Part shown: positions 10,092-22,920 of the stretch, piece by piece
Layout of the letters: each line of letters begins with the position of its first letter
How positions within the stretch are numbered: position 1 is the first letter of the stretch
Assembly (NCBI GenBank): GCA_014529385.2
Contig: CM043954.1
Span: 90,857,747-90,921,746, forward strand
From: Adiantum capillus-veneris
Taxonomy: Eukaryota; Streptophyta; Polypodiopsida; Polypodiales; Pteridaceae
DNA length: 64,000 nt
Reading direction: 5' to 3'
The notes under the pieces: model-generated
Databases searched by the model: none
What the model was told of the DNA's origin: nothing
What the model saw: only the letters and a program-made list of their open reading frames with translations
Translations under genes and position numbers: made by a program

Positions 10092-13000
10092 ATATAGTAC
10101 TAAGTATTGTGACTTTTTGACATAACTTAGACGTCAAAACTAAGTCTTTTCATTTTCTACCATCATAATACTTGCTACTTACCCTTCATTTTTACCTTTC
10201 TTTCAAAAGACTTCTCACTTACCCTTCACTTTTACATTTCAAACCAAATCTATACTATCCCCTCTAGACACGTGTTCAAACCTCCTCACTCTAGTGCCTT
10301 TAGGCAGTGTAGTCTAAGCGAAACAGTGAGTGAGTGAGAGAGAGAGAGAGAGAGCGCATCATGTCGTGTAATGGAGAATTTGGTCTGCTTGGGATATTGA
10401 ACCTTCTAAGATGCTACTATTGGGCACAAAAATTTAGAGGAAAAGGAATTAGTAAAAACACTTCCACCGCCATGTAAAACTATGCATTCAACAATAAAAC
10501 TTATGAAATGTGGACATGGGAAAAACATTGGCAAACCTTGAACATCTAACTTTTTTACCATAAAGTACTAATTTAACAGATTCATCCATTCATGAGAAAG
10601 AAACGGGTGATTACCATTGCTCTTATCAGAGGTAGGAAAGGTGTCCTTTGATGACATACTTGCACCACCCTTGGGTTTGATGTTGCTGGAGTTCAAGCTG
10701 GTGGATGACACCTCAACTGATTATTTGTTTGGTAAGGTGCACTTCCGTGGTGGCGTCTTCATTTCTGGTGTCCCAATTAAAACAACATCAAATCTCATAC
10801 AACAATGAGTGCAACACCCTCAAAGTAGAGAGTGAGAGAGAGAGAGACACAGAGAGAGAGAGAGAGAGAGAGGAATAAAACCCAACATATCAACAGTCTA
10901 TGCAAGGAAATCTGACCCAAGAGAGATGAGCAAGCATCAATAGGAGAGAGAGAGAGAGAGAGAGAGAGCGCTCTGACTAGCTTGAGGAGGAAATGGCTCG
11001 CGACAGTCTCGTGGCACAACACATGAGAGAGTGAGCTCTGAAAGAGTTGCAAGCATGTGAAACCCATGCAAGGAAACCTTGTTGCATGCAAGCACTGAGA
11101 AGATTACCTTTTGCATGCTTGAATTTCAAAAAATGATAAAATCTTGAAGTAATCTTTTCAAATCTTGGTACCCCCTTTATCGACTTAGACTAGACCCTCA
11201 CATAATATGAAAGTACCAAAGTGATCCATCAAATTTTCCCCAAAACATGACCACCTTTTCATGTCCACCTTCAAAATTGGATATTTCATACCTTTCCTTT
11301 TGGGAGCTCAAATAGTAACCGAGCATAGCTTGATGTGAGGATACCTTTGAGCTAGTGGGAAGCTCCTCTAAGTGAGCTTCCGAAGCTCAAGGCTTTTAAC
11401 AAGTGCTTGAGGCCAAAATGCACTTTGTGGCAAGCACTGGCGTGGGAAGCTTCTTTGAGATTGACGGGGTTCAAAAGATCTTCACGCTAGCTCTTATCTG
11501 TTGCTGTAGTGTGAACTCCCTCAAGTTTAAGGGGCACAAATCAATTGTCCTTGCTTGCAAGAAACTGCTCTTGAATAGCGGGGCTCAAAAATGCCCGGGT
11601 TACTGCAATGTTGTGTGAGTGAGGTTTAGCAAAGGGGACAATTCAATAGGCCTTGCCTGATGTAGCTTGGCATCCAATCAATGAGCACCAAAATATTGGG
11701 CACTGGGCAAGCCCCTTACAGACCCAAATCAGCTTATGAGCCTTTTTTGATGATGCTTGACATCCGGGCAACAATAGGAAAAATGTTGGCACAAGAACCA
11801 CCAGTGGAACCGACCAAGTATTCAAGTCCAATTTGGCACTAGGCTGCAAATTTTCCCACGATCCTTCACACTAAAAATAGTGTTTGGAAGATTTGAACAC
11901 TCAACCACACACACCCAAATATTTTGACGAGTGAGATGACTAGAGTGAGATTATGTACATACGACTGTGAGGAATGATTTTGGCAAAACTTGTGGTTAAT
12001 CTAGACCACTTAGCCCACACGACACTTATGCTTAAGCTTCCGAAGAGTAGAATAATAAGTCTACTACACCTGCATGAGCTAGAGAGTAAAATGACACACT
12101 TTGCAACAAATGGATTAATAATGCTAGAGTCCTAGTAAATACTAGCAAGCATATTGACAAGTTTTTTGTGTTTTTTGGACGGTGGTAGGTAAGAGGTTCC
12201 TTCCTTGGGATTACAATAACAACTACAACAATAACATAAGATCATCCATTGTCCGGTTAATTGTTATGATTGATAGATAACCCTTGTATACACTTCTTTG
12301 ATAATTTTATATATTCACAAGTAAGACAATTTGTGTCAAATTATCAAGACTAATTGCCAATTGTAGTCCTATCTTTGTCAATTATAAAGGTCACTTGTCT
12401 ACTACAAAGACATATGTTTTGGTTGTTAATGGTACACTCTACATGGTCTCTAGTCCCATTGTATGGCTCAATAATTTGTAAAATCAAACTATTGCTAGAT
12501 AATCAATCTTAAACACACACATAATTGTTTATAGCTGGCTTTTGGTCGAGAGCTACCACCATACAAGGGGTCTAGACCAGCTATATATATCTTGACTTAA
12601 CCTACCTAATCCAAGAGATGGGTTGGGGCCATTGCTCCTAATCTAGTCAAGCAGATATAGCATATAGTCTCTCACCATAAACTAGAAGTGCCCCAAAGAC
12701 GGTAATTTAACTCTCTTGCATGTTTTATCCTACCTAGTTTAAAAAAGATGGATTGGGACCTTTAGATTTATAATATGGTGAGCAGTATGTATAACCAAGA
12801 GGATGTAAAATCTAACCTTCTTGATTGTACTTGATATGCATAAACTATATAGATACCTAGAAGTTATTTTTTATCCTTGATTATCTCTCAGCATTTCAAC
12901 CTAATATGTAGTGGTTTTCGTGATATTGGATGATTTCTATATACAAACACTAGAAACTAAATTCTTGTACATAGAGCAATTCAACTATGGTGTACAATGG

Positions 13001-13440
13001 TATGAGATTGTCTCTTATTCAGCACTTGACAAAGTATACTTGATTAGACACCTTTTTTAATGATTGATGATACTTACATATAAGCCTTATTAGCACCACT
13101 TTACCAAACGGTAACCCTTCTACGCATAATATATACCTCTTTAAACACTTCGTATTGTTTACTTGGAAGTTTTTGTTATGAAATTGTTCAAACTTGGTTG
13201 GGGGTAGGGTTCCACATGATGGGCCCTACCTCCCACCATGTGGACCTTCTCCTAGGGATGGGGGAGGCCGCACACACACACACACACACACACACTTATC
13301 TAAATAGGAGTCCATATTTTGCTATCGCTCTATGTCCCATCCTACCACAAACATATGCATGGAGATCTTTATGATCCACAATTTGAACCTTGAAGATGAT
13401 GTCATACACTAGTAAAGCTTGTATGGCAATATAACCTCAT
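10092..13440. other. Region without recognised gene
   Basis: AT-rich DNA with (GA)n tracts near 10333-10354, 10826-10872 and 10941-10968 and an (AC)n tract at 13271-13296. Open frames such as 10617-10808 and 11403-11618 show no similarity I recognise, no domain, and no splice or promoter context that would support them. The 10.1-10.3 kb stretch is rich in repeated ACTTACCCTTCA-like words. Confidence 0.5.
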
Positions 13441-13458
13441 AAGATCACATTAATATCA
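13441..13458. repeat. Target-site duplication, left copy, of the LINE
   Basis: AAGATCACATTAATATCA, 18 bp, identical to 19891-19908. Long variable duplications are typical of target-primed insertion by non-LTR retrotransposons. Confidence 0.92.
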
Positions 13459-13877
13459 AAGTCACAAGCGAGTGCTTACTTAAGTTACCCAGTAATCTGA
13501 GGAGACGGCATCAGCTTGAGAGTTTTGCAAGAGTTTGCAGCAGTCCGACGAGCACCAGACTTTGACTCAGTGGGCTTTTACAAAGTGGGGACAGACTTGG
13601 CGAGCCAGTGTTTTGCCTCCTGCTCACTTCAAGCCTGAACGAAACACCATCGCAATTATTTGCCATCGTGATTATTTGCTGCATAATTATCGTTGGTTTT
13701 AGCTTTGCCCTAGTTAATAATCGCTACCTTTCCTTTCATAATAATTGTTTGCTTTAGCTTTTCCCTAGCAAATAATCGTTACCTTTAGTCTTGTTTTTTT
13801 TTTTTGAAACATATGCCTTAGCTTATTGCTTTTGGAAGGGGGTTTTTCTTTCTTTCCTTTTTGTGAGTCATTTAGTA

Positions 13878-15592
13878 ATGGAACCCGACGCTCTAGTAGA
13901 AAGCAAGGATATCGTAAAATTCTCACAGATGTTAGCGCCGGGTAAATTACTTGAAATGGGGTTAGCAGTGCCAATGGATGAAAGTGACGGTTCGGTCTTA
14001 AAACCGTTATATGACATGGAAATGTCGAGTCCCAACTTGCCAAAGGCTTCAACCATGAAAGTGGACAAAACTGTATTGATTGAAAAATTTTCTTTTGAGG
14101 AAACAAGAGAGAAAATGGGCTTAGCTCAAGGGTTCAAATTCGATGTTAAAACCCTCAAAGACAGGGTTCCTCAGGGTCCCATCTGTACGAACGTAAATAA
14201 GGCATCAAGTGCATCTGCAGCTCGCACGCCAGGCATCTTGTTTGCTAGCATACTCAAGGGGACTAACTCTAAGGATGGTGGAAAAGGCTCAGCAGAAGAG
14301 TTGTCGAGTGAAGGAGATGTCGAAAAACTGCAGAATACAAGGGCTAGACTTCAACAAGAGCTCAAGGAAGTCAACAAATTGATTGAGTCTGGCCCTAACA
14401 ATAACAAAAGAACTTTCTCCCAAATAGATTACAATGGGCTGATTGAAGACGGGCTGGCAGATTGGGCCTTTTCTGCTCTAAAAAGGTCTTTGCCATAGCA
14501 GGTGGAGGTTGCCGAGGCTATTACTATAGCGATTCCACCAGCGTTGATAAAAAAACAGTTAGCCAAGCAAGCTAAGCTAACGCTTGTATTTGGGTTCAGT
14601 GGAAGAATCCCGAACAGGTTTGAGATGATTCAATGGCTTCAGGGCCCTCAAATTCTTGGTCATGGAGGAGCAGTTGAAAGTACTTTTTACCTAGCTAAAG
14701 GATTCTATTCAGTGAGATTCAAAGAGGCCTCCGATGTGGAAAAGATCCTTGACAAAGGGCCCCTAGTATTTAATAGGACTACGGTTTGTGTGGTGCCTTG
14801 GGAGCCAGTGTTCGACTCAGCTGAATCTCTACAAGGATTTCATCCGGTCTGGGTTGAGTTTGTGGGACTGCCTAGCTGGTTGTGGGAAACTAGCTATGGG
14901 AAAATCTTAGGATGATTTCTAGTCAGCTGGGCACTCCCTTATTTATACCTAGCAAGAGAGGGTTTGACAGAACCTCAAACAGGGCTTGCATAGGCTGGGA
15001 TGTGTCTAAAACACCACCTAAGAGCATGGTAATCAATGTCGGTGCTGAGCTTGTTACTATTTCGCTCAACTTTGGAAAATATTTCGGAGCATGTATTGAA
15101 TGCAACAACTTTGGATACTTTGCCAAGGATTGCCCCTTGAAGTCTAAAGGTACTGCAGCTTCGTCAGCACAGGCCCCCAGTGAAATGGAAACCCCAATGG
15201 AAGGGCTGGAGAAGCAAGGAGGCACTAACAAAGAGGCAACTGCAGGGAAGGATAAAGAAGGTACGATGGATACAAAAATGCAGGAAAAGATTGTGGAGGA
15301 ATCGATTCCCATACAACAAATTTCCGAAGGTGCATGCAATAATAAGATAATCATTACTCCCGCTTCTACCCCGAAAGTTATGACAGTGACAACGGTGACG
15401 GCTGTTAAAATCCCTGGTCTGAAAAGAGCCAAAAGAGTGAAGGCAGTGGCAAGAGACTCCAAAGTGCCTCAAGTCGTGAGAACACTTGAGGTGAAAGGAT
15501 CTAATCCATCCTCCACCCCTTTGAAAGGAGGAGGTTTCACTGTCCCACTGCACAATCCATTTGCAGCACTGCAAGAAAAGAAATCCCCCTGA
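13878..15592 (+). pseudogene. LINE ORF1 (DUF4283 RNA-binding protein), broken
   Basis: ORF1 proteins of plant L1 elements bind the element RNA. I take the start at 13878 (MEPDALVESKDIVKF); the open frame runs upstream to 13791, but the extra residues are translated 5' UTR. The first part has a helical, Glu/Leu-rich segment (LQQELKEVNKLIESG). A TAG at 14496-14498 interrupts the frame. The same frame then resumes with the DUF4283 domain (about 14565-14910: LTLVFGFSGRIPN, IQWLQGPQILG, GFYSVRF, GPLVFNRTTVCVVPWEP). Near 14912 a frameshift leads to GTPLFIPS and a knuckle-like CIECNNFGYFAKDC, in which the expected His is Tyr. The rest is a low-complexity, Lys/Thr/Pro-rich tail. Confidence 0.85.
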
Positions 15593-15680
15593 CTTGGAAC
15601 CCCCGGATTCTCCGGAGACCAAGGAGAGAGGGGGGGGGGGGGGATGATTCAGATGTTGAAGAGCTCGTTCCTCTATCCCA

Positions 15681-18600
15681 ATGAACCCCTCATTAATGAT
15701 GGAGTCTCTCACTATCCAATCTTGGAACGTAAAGGGGTTGAAAACCCGTAAGAAGAGTACCCTATTATGGGAGGAAATAAAAAAGGAGAAGGCAGTCAAC
15801 TACTGGGCCATCCAGGAACACCACTTAGATGCCCATAGCAAGAGAAAGCAGGTGCTAGGGAAGAAACTTTTATTGTATGGGGAAGGAAGTAATGGTTTTA
15901 GTGGCGTCCTCAGCATTGCGGACAGAGAATTGGAGCCGAAGTTGGTTCTAAACCACCCTTCCGGCAGAATCTTGGGGATTAGAATCAGATGGGAAGGGCA
16001 TTCCTTCACCATTGTGAATGTGTACAGCCCTTGCAATGCAAAAGATAGAGCTAAACTATGGATGCATCTTAGAGATACTCCTATTGAAGGTGAGTGGTTG
16101 TTGGTTGGCGACTTCAATATGGTAGAAAAGAGTAGGGATAGAACAGGATCCTCCAGTATGTTGGCTAGCTCGAAAAGGTCTAAATGGAAAAGTTTGTGAA
16201 AAAAACGGGTGATGATCTACTTATGGGAAATCTGCCCATGGAACAGCACGCCTGGTTTCACCTACACAAGCCTGCAGAATGCCTGCACTGCCTCCAGGCT
16301 GGACAAATGCTATTGCTCACACCAAGCTGACTGGATTCCACCATTGATGGAGATGAAGGTAGTCCCAACAAAAAGCCTTTTGGATCACATACCTCTGCAC
16401 ATACATCTTAAGAAGAATACAGGGGAGGAGCATACCCCAAGAGGCGGGGAAAAACTGTTGGTAACAGGGGCACACCTATTCAAAAACCCTCTTTTCAGGA
16501 ATCTAACCAAGAAATCACTGGGTAAGCTCAGAAACGATGTCGACCTCAACAAACACAATGCGTGGGACCTCTTTTCTCAGAGCATCCAGAAAGAAATCAA
16601 AACCTCGGGCCCCCGAATCAAGAAAGTTATGGAGGGACACCTTATGCATCTTGTAGCGGAGGTACAACTACTTACCTCCAAAAAAGCCAATGGGCTTGCT
16701 GCTGAGGATGAGGACAAATGATGGCTCGAAGCCAATTCTAACCTTGATAATGAGCAGCTAGAAGATATCAGAAAGGCAAGGCTTCTCTCCAGGGAGACTT
16801 TCCTTCAATCGGAAGCCTCTAATCAAGCTCAGTTTTTTACCCGGGGCGGTCACTTTTTAGAACGTGTATGCTATCACGTGAGTTAATCGGAGAGGATTAT
16901 TAAAAGATCAAAATGTATCAAAATGTATACATACAGAGGGGGGTGGGGTTTTTTTAAATAGGCACATAGTGTAAATATAGTATGTATATTGAGGTATTAT
17001 TAATAACCTCTTGAACGCACGTGATATAGGAAGCTTTTGATAAGTGACCGCCCCGGGGTTTTTTAGGGCTTTAAAAATCAAGGAGAGTCAGGGCCATGTC
17101 CGCTCGCTCTATGATGAGAAAGGGACAACAATTCATAACCAAGATGAGATGGTTGGTCTGATGATGAGCTATCTTAGTCAAATCATTGGACAACCAGAGA
17201 TCCAGTCCCAAGAAGTGGAAGAAGCCAGAGGGACCTTACTTCAGAGTGTCAAGAAGAAGATTCCCCACTCAAAAGCTAATAACTTGAAAAGGGCATTTTC
17301 TGAAAACGAACGTTCTCTTGCATTGCAAACCCTTGGCAAGGAAAAGTCCCCTAGTTGGGATGGGATGACGGTAGAATTCTTTAGAGAATTTTGGGATGGT
17401 CTGAAGGGCCCAACCACAAGGTTGGCCAATAAAGCCATTGTCGAAGGGTCGATGGAGATAAGTGTAAAGAGAGGGCTTATCAAACCCATCCCAAAGCAGA
17501 TCTATTGTTCTCAACTGAAACATTGGCGCCCTATAACGATGATGTCGGTGGCCTACAAAATTATTACTAAAGCAGTAGCCCTCAGACTTGCCCCCTTACT
17601 AAACAAGATCATCTCTCCCCATCAACAAGAATTCATCAAAGGAAGGTCCATCTACGATAACATCTTGGCAGCAATGGTGGGCATCGAATACGCAACTGTC
17701 ACAAAGCAAGAGTGCATTTTGATGTAGTTGGACCTGGATAAGGCTTATGACAGAATAACATGGACATAAATAGAAGCTGTCATGGAAGCTCTGGTCTTTG
17801 GGCCTCGCCTATGTCATCTGGTACGTGTAGTGGGGGCTGGAATCCAATCAGAGCTCCTATTCAACGATAGAATTGTGGGCTCTTTTGAGGTCAAAAGGTC
17901 TATTAAGCAAGGATGCCCCTTGGCCCCCGTGATTTTCGCCATAGGATTGCATCCTTTAATCACGATACTTGAAGCTAGTGCAGAACAAGGGGAGTTGTAA
18001 GGCCTGGATTTACCAGGAAATAGCCAACTCCTAGCAAAACCTTTTACAGACGATTCTCTCCTCTTCTTGAAGGCATGCCCCCAGGTCATCAGGAAAGCTC
18101 TGGAGATTTTACAAATATTCTCGGTAGCTTCGGGGTCCAAGTGTAATATAGAGAATTCAAGGCTGGTCTCCCTATCGGAAAATGACTCAATTGACCCTTC
18201 TGACTGGTCAGGGGAGATTGTCACAAAAGGGAATATCTTAAGACATCTGGGAGCACCCTTGGGGATGGACGTAACTCACAAGCAAAGATTTGAGTGGGTG
18301 CTTGAAAAAATCAAAACAAAGATGAGTAGGTAGGAGTATGCTCTTCTCCCATTTCAAAGTCGGATAAAAGTGATAAATGCCTTCATGATTCCTTATGTTG
18401 CCTTCACTAGCCCGCTTCACAAGATGGCTAAGTTTCACTGGAAAGAGTTCTTAAAACCAATAAAAAGGTTTTTATGGAAAAACAACATGAAATCCGCCAG
18501 ACCTTGGCAATGGGCCCGTTGGGAATCAGTTGCTCGGTTGGTGAATCAAGGAGGCCTCAGAATTCTCAACCCGGTGGCCCATGCAGAAGCTTGTTGCACC

Positions 18601-19786
18601 AATTTTTTTGTTTCCTTGGCTAAACAAGATCAAGTTGGGGCTGTCATGGTCAAAGATATGATGGAAGCGCCTAAACTTGGCTCAAAAGGAGGTAAATGGA
18701 GAGGGGTGGAGTTCCATGACAAACTATTAGCCCCGTCATGGTCTACCCTTAGACTGGGGGGGTAGCTCAGGAGAATTGGTAAGAAAATGCAATAGGGCAG
18801 CAGGAGTGTTAAAGTGGCAGGAAGAAACCAGATACTTCAAGAACTCCATTTTGCATTGGTCCCCCTGGCTGTCCAAATTTGCAGATCCACCACAAATTAC
18901 CTATTGGATAGAGACAGTCAGGAAACTAAATAACAAGGGTCTGAATCGACTTGGGCACTTCTAGGACAGTGAAAACAAGAGTTGGAAAACCATTGATCTT
19001 CTGGTTGCCCAGTACCAACTTAATAGCTTGGAGGTCTTGCTTGTCCACAAAGTGATGAAAGAGCTTGACAATATAGTGATGCCGATCTGTGACTCAGAGT
19101 TTGACTGGAATGTCTGGAAATGACCCGGAAGCAGTCTATTATGGAAACCCCATCCTAAAGACATTTATCATACAATGATGCATAAGAAGAATTGGTCTAG
19201 CCCCCCTAACAAGATATGGAAAAAACAATGGCCGGAGGAAAGGTGGGAGCAAGTAATAGAGAACATTTGGAAGCCTAAGGTTCCGCAGCACGTGAAGGTA
19301 TTTTTATGGAAGGTAATCTGGGGTGCTCTACCGATGAGGGTGAAGATTCAGGAGAGAGGGATTGGGTCAGATCGATGCTTGAGGTGCAGGCTCACTAGTG
19401 AAGATCTAGACCACCTCTTTATGGATTGCCCAACTATCAAAGGCCTAGCAGGGAAAATATGCAAGTGGGTCCAAAGAACATGGAAAATTGGTTTCTTCAA
19501 GACTGATGTATTCCTTGGAGGGAAGAATTTAGGTAGTCCTGCCCTCCTCATTAGCACTCAAATTTTCCGATACTTCTTCTTACATAATGTATGGTAGACA
19601 AGGAACCGCCGTGTGTTTGAAGGAGGTTTCGAGGTGGCAAGCTTCGCAGAAATTATACAAGAAAGAAAAGTGCTAATATGGACACTCGGATGCAAGCAAC
19701 ACTCGGAGGATTGGTCTAGGACTACTTGTGCCTTGTTGTCAGCAGTTGGTATGCCTAGGACGAGGGAAAATACTAGCCATCGGTAA
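15681..19786 (+). pseudogene. LINE ORF2 (endonuclease, reverse transcriptase, zf-RVT), broken
   Basis: ORF2 would nick the target and copy the element RNA. The apurinic-type endonuclease comes first (15681-16430): QSWNVKGLKTRKK, the acidic motif WAIQEHHL, LLVGDFNMVE and later DHIPLHI. A frameshift sits near 16199. The reverse transcriptase follows: KHWRPITMMSVAYKII, FIKGRSIYDNI, LDLDKAYDRITW, KQGCPLAPV. The catalytic box at 18043-18054 reads FTDD, where FADD is usual. The zf-RVT region near 19200-19470 has KVPQHVKVFLWKV and CLRCRLTSEDLDHLFMDC. Stops fall at 16719-16721, 17725-17727, near 17767, 17998-18000, 18331-18333, 18763-18765 and 19595-19597. The final TAA is at 19784-19786. A MITE interrupts the frame at 16840-17057. 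Confidence 0.87.
16840..17057. mobile_element. 218-bp MITE inserted in LINE ORF2
   Basis: The ends are perfect 14-bp inverted repeats, CCCGGGGCGGTCAC, with weaker pairing continuing inward through TATCACGTG-type words. An 8-bp direct repeat, GTTTTTTA (16832-16839 and 17058-17065), flanks it. Removing the element plus one repeat copy restores the LINE frame (SNQAQFF then RALKIKESQGHVRS), which shows the insertion came after the LINE was in place. An 8-bp duplication suggests a hAT-type transposase, but the G+C-rich ends are not the common hAT form, so the superfamily is open. Confidence 0.9.
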
Positions 19787-19890
19787 TTAAAAGATATCAG
19801 AAGAACATGACAATGGACGTTGTGTGTCAAGGATATAGGTTGATCAATATAATTCACTCACAATTGTGAGTTTTGCTTTTTTTTATAAAA

Positions 19891-19908
19891 AAGATCACAT
19901 TAATATCA
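19891..19908. repeat. Target-site duplication, right copy, of the LINE
   Basis: AAGATCACATTAATATCA, identical in all 18 bases to 13441-13458. Confidence 0.92.
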
Positions 19909-20448
<540 letters not shown>

Positions 20449-21356
20449 TGTTGACGGCTAAACACTAGAAAACCCATTTTGTATTATTTAATTTGACGAA
20501 CTCCATTGTAATTATTATGAGACTCAATCAAGTTTCTAGATTGTAATATATTAAATATGTGGATTAGCCAAAACCATGGTAGAAAGTAGGAGGTAATTTC
20601 AATAAGTTAGAACCTCCAAGGTTGAGGTATAAAAGCCAATTTATGTAACCCTAAGGACAACTTTTGAATTAATCACCTTTTGAACTCAACTAAGCGTGCC
20701 CTTACTATGTATTTTTGTGAGAGAGTGAGTGAGGTTTTCTTCTACTCTCTACGTGCACTATGGAAGCTACATTGCGAAGGCGACTACACCATCGCGTGGC
20801 TAGAGCCGTTCTCCAACGCAAAGCTTGCACAATTTTGATCTCTTCGTAAAGGGCTCTCCCACGAGCTTCGCAGTGAGTTTTCTCTCTAATCGTGTATCAG
20901 TTTTGTGATTGCTATACGTCATTACGTTCATGGCGAGTTGAACTACACTTTAGGCCTAAACACACTGAGAATCGATGACTTGTAATTTTTGGCCCGTCTT
21001 CATACACGTTTTTTGCACCAAGTGTTTGCAGGTAGTAAGTTGGGTTAGAGACTTTAGGGTAGTTTCCTCTAGGTGTAAAGAGGGTACTCCTTGAGTTTTG
21101 TGACGATTCGACAATGTTAGGTCATGTTTCGGAGAGCGTACCCATCGTAGGTAAGATAGCGGTTGTGCATACATAATGTGCTTTGAGATGATTTTCCTTG
21201 GTAGTGATTGTCTCTAGAAGGTCAAGTAGGTGATTGACACCCATCTATTTTTTTCCATGCACCTATAGGTCAAGATCCGTCCTTGGGTGACATCTTGTTT
21301 GTTGGCCTAGTTCTCACTTTGCTAGCAATTGCGAGTAGTGTGTCTACCCAACAACA
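20449..21356 (+). repeat. Candidate solo LTR or orphan 5' LTR
   Basis: The segment starts TGTTGACGGCTAAACAC, has a TATA box (TATAAAAG) at 20628-20635 and ends CCAACAACA. It is followed at once by TTGGTGTCGTCTCGCTGAGG, which sits where a primer-binding site would be but matches no tRNA I can name with confidence. No second LTR is seen. If it is real, the element lay upstream of, or inside, the CACTA transposon and was later cut down. Confidence 0.32.
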
Positions 21357-21656
21357 TTGGTGTCGTCTCGCTGAGGATGAGAGCCCTAGGTAGGTGACCT
21401 TAGACTAGTCCTACGAGGCAAAAGTTCCTCTTGTTTTCCAGAGTCTTGCTATTTTACTTTAGGTAGGATCGGAGATGTTCTAGGGAGCGTGTGTCTTGCA
21501 TGGGTCTTTCACGGTAGACAGTTTAAGTTAGTTTAGTATAGTTGTTAGTGTTTGAGTGGTTGTGGCGCAAAAGTGTTTACTAGTCCATATGTGGCAGTAA
21601 AGTGTTTTTTCTACCCCCAATTGCAAAACCCCACATGATGAGTAGGAGTAGTTGAT

Positions 21657-21854
21657 AGGACATGGATTGTGCTTCCTAAAGCACCATGGATGCTAGCCAT
21701 AGAAGAATTAGACAAGGTGAAGGGTACCATTACCTATATTCCCACACCAACAGGATACATGAGGGCGCTAAAGGGAGCTTTCACAAAAGCGAAGAAGGGT
21801 GGAAGCGTTGAATTGTATGGGTTGAAGTCCGATGATTGGCACAAGATGCTTCAA
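21657..21854 (+). pseudogene. CACTA transposase, exon just upstream of DUF4218
   Basis: The frame reads LPKAPWMLAIEELDKVKG, then GSVELYGLKSDDWHKMLQ. It matches the short conserved block (GLKSHDCHVLLQ in relatives) that precedes DUF4218 in plant TNP2-like transposases. A plausible GTAATC donor follows CTTCAA at 21855. The Gypsy element begins 80 bp further, inside what would be the intron. I assigned it from this motif and from its position and strand relative to the DUF4218 block. Confidence 0.62.
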
Positions 21855-21934
21855 GTAATCTTGATACTCCCTATTCTATTGATAGTTTGTGTGTATGACT
21901 TTCACTCACTTTCCCTTCCCCTGATTTACATTGT

Positions 21935-22303
21935 TGTCATAATAACTAGTATCTAATTCTCCTAAATAATTTTCTCATGTTAAATTGATCATTTAATATG
22001 GGAAAGTGCCAAGGGAGAAAAAGCTAGAATATTGGTTAAACTGGCAGACCGGCCCCACAATAGGGATCCAAAGGGGAGGCCATCTGCAAAAGAGCAATGT
22101 GCAGCAATGGGCTCAAAAGAACCTAAGGTTCAGCCCATTAAGACTTCCAAAATGCTAAGGTTCCAAAATTCAAAGGTTGTGTCCAAAGGTCATCAATAGG
22201 GAAATTGGATGCTTTGTGTGTGTACCAAAAAAGTCTTCACAAATCCTACAAAGGAGGGGCGAGCCCTGGAAGTAGGGGATGAGATACACACACACACACA
22301 CAC
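21935..22303 (+). repeat. 5' LTR of the Gypsy element, left part
   Basis: Aligns with 40895-41372 of the 3' LTR up to and including its (AC)n tract (here only about 22281-22302). The 3' LTR has an extra GAGAAAATAGGGATCCAAAG duplication that this copy lacks. The similarity stops inside the (AC)n tract. Confidence 0.88.
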
Positions 22304-22491
22304 TTATCTTGACGACAATGTCTTAGCCCAATTGGGATCTAGCTTTCTCGGTCCTTACTAACCCACCTCCTAAGTCCCTTGGAGGCTTCAATGCATATCA
22401 AACACAAATGGACAATAACCAGTTTTGCACATGCAGCGTCTTAAGTGTGGTGCATTGGCTCACATGCAATATTTTTTGCAAAGCAAGATCG

Positions 22492-22556
<65 letters not shown>

Positions 22557-22786
22557 CTTATATGCAGATAAGGTCGAAAGAATCCCTTATCACATAAAAC
22601 GCTGCTCATAATGTTTCTATCGAGCATTCTCTATCTCTCGCTTTCTCTATCGGATACGCACATGTGCACATCGCCCTAGTGTCTGCAACACCGATCTCCT
22701 CCATTTGGTCGCCTGCCGCCCGCTACTCTAGTAACAATGGAGAGCTTTTGCTCGCAGGTTCTCTCTCTCTCTCTCTCTCTCTCTCG

Positions 22787-22817
<31 letters not shown>

Positions 22818-22840
22818 TGTGTCACAGCAGCTGACCATAA

Positions 22841-22917
<77 letters not shown>

Positions 22918-22920
22918 GTC
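22492..22920. repeat. (CT)n and (AC)n microsatellites inside the 6.6-kb block
   Basis: (CT)n at 22494-22555, (CT)n(AC)n at 22759-22817 and (AC)n at 22843-22914. Between the first two lies a GC-richer stretch ending in ATGGAGAGCTTTTGCTCGCA at about 22737, which looks like a possible 5' UTR and start but is not otherwise supported. Confidence 0.9.

Larger units (their letters stand above)
13459..19890 (+). mobile_element. L1-type LINE (non-LTR retrotransposon), near full length, degenerate
   Basis: The element lies between two identical 18-bp direct repeats and holds the usual plant L1 order: 5' UTR, ORF1 (DUF4283 plus a zinc-knuckle-like motif), ORF2 (endonuclease, reverse transcriptase, zf-RVT), short 3' end. 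The 3' tail is a short A-rich run (TTTTTTTATAAAAAA) in place of a long poly-A. Internal length without the 218-bp MITE is about 6.2 kb. Several stops and frameshifts make it non-autonomous now. The 5' UTR has two related copies of a roughly 55-bp unit around TTAGCTTTGCCCTAGTTAAT (about 13690-13785). Confidence 0.92.

Noticed and set aside
10617-10808. Small protein frame (LLSEVGKVSFDDILAPPLGL)
   Set aside because: Its length is expected by chance, no domain is recognised and it is flanked by microsatellites, so it is not listed as a gene.
14923-15799. Long minus-strand frames over the LINE ORF1/ORF2 junction
   Set aside because: They are antisense shadows of the DUF4283 and endonuclease regions, which carry the recognisable motifs on the plus strand.
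22737-22760. Gene start ATGGAGAGCTTTTGCTCGCA with a splice donor
   Set aside because: It is plausible by context, but only seven codons are visible, the phase does not fit the next exon-like block and no protein family supports it.
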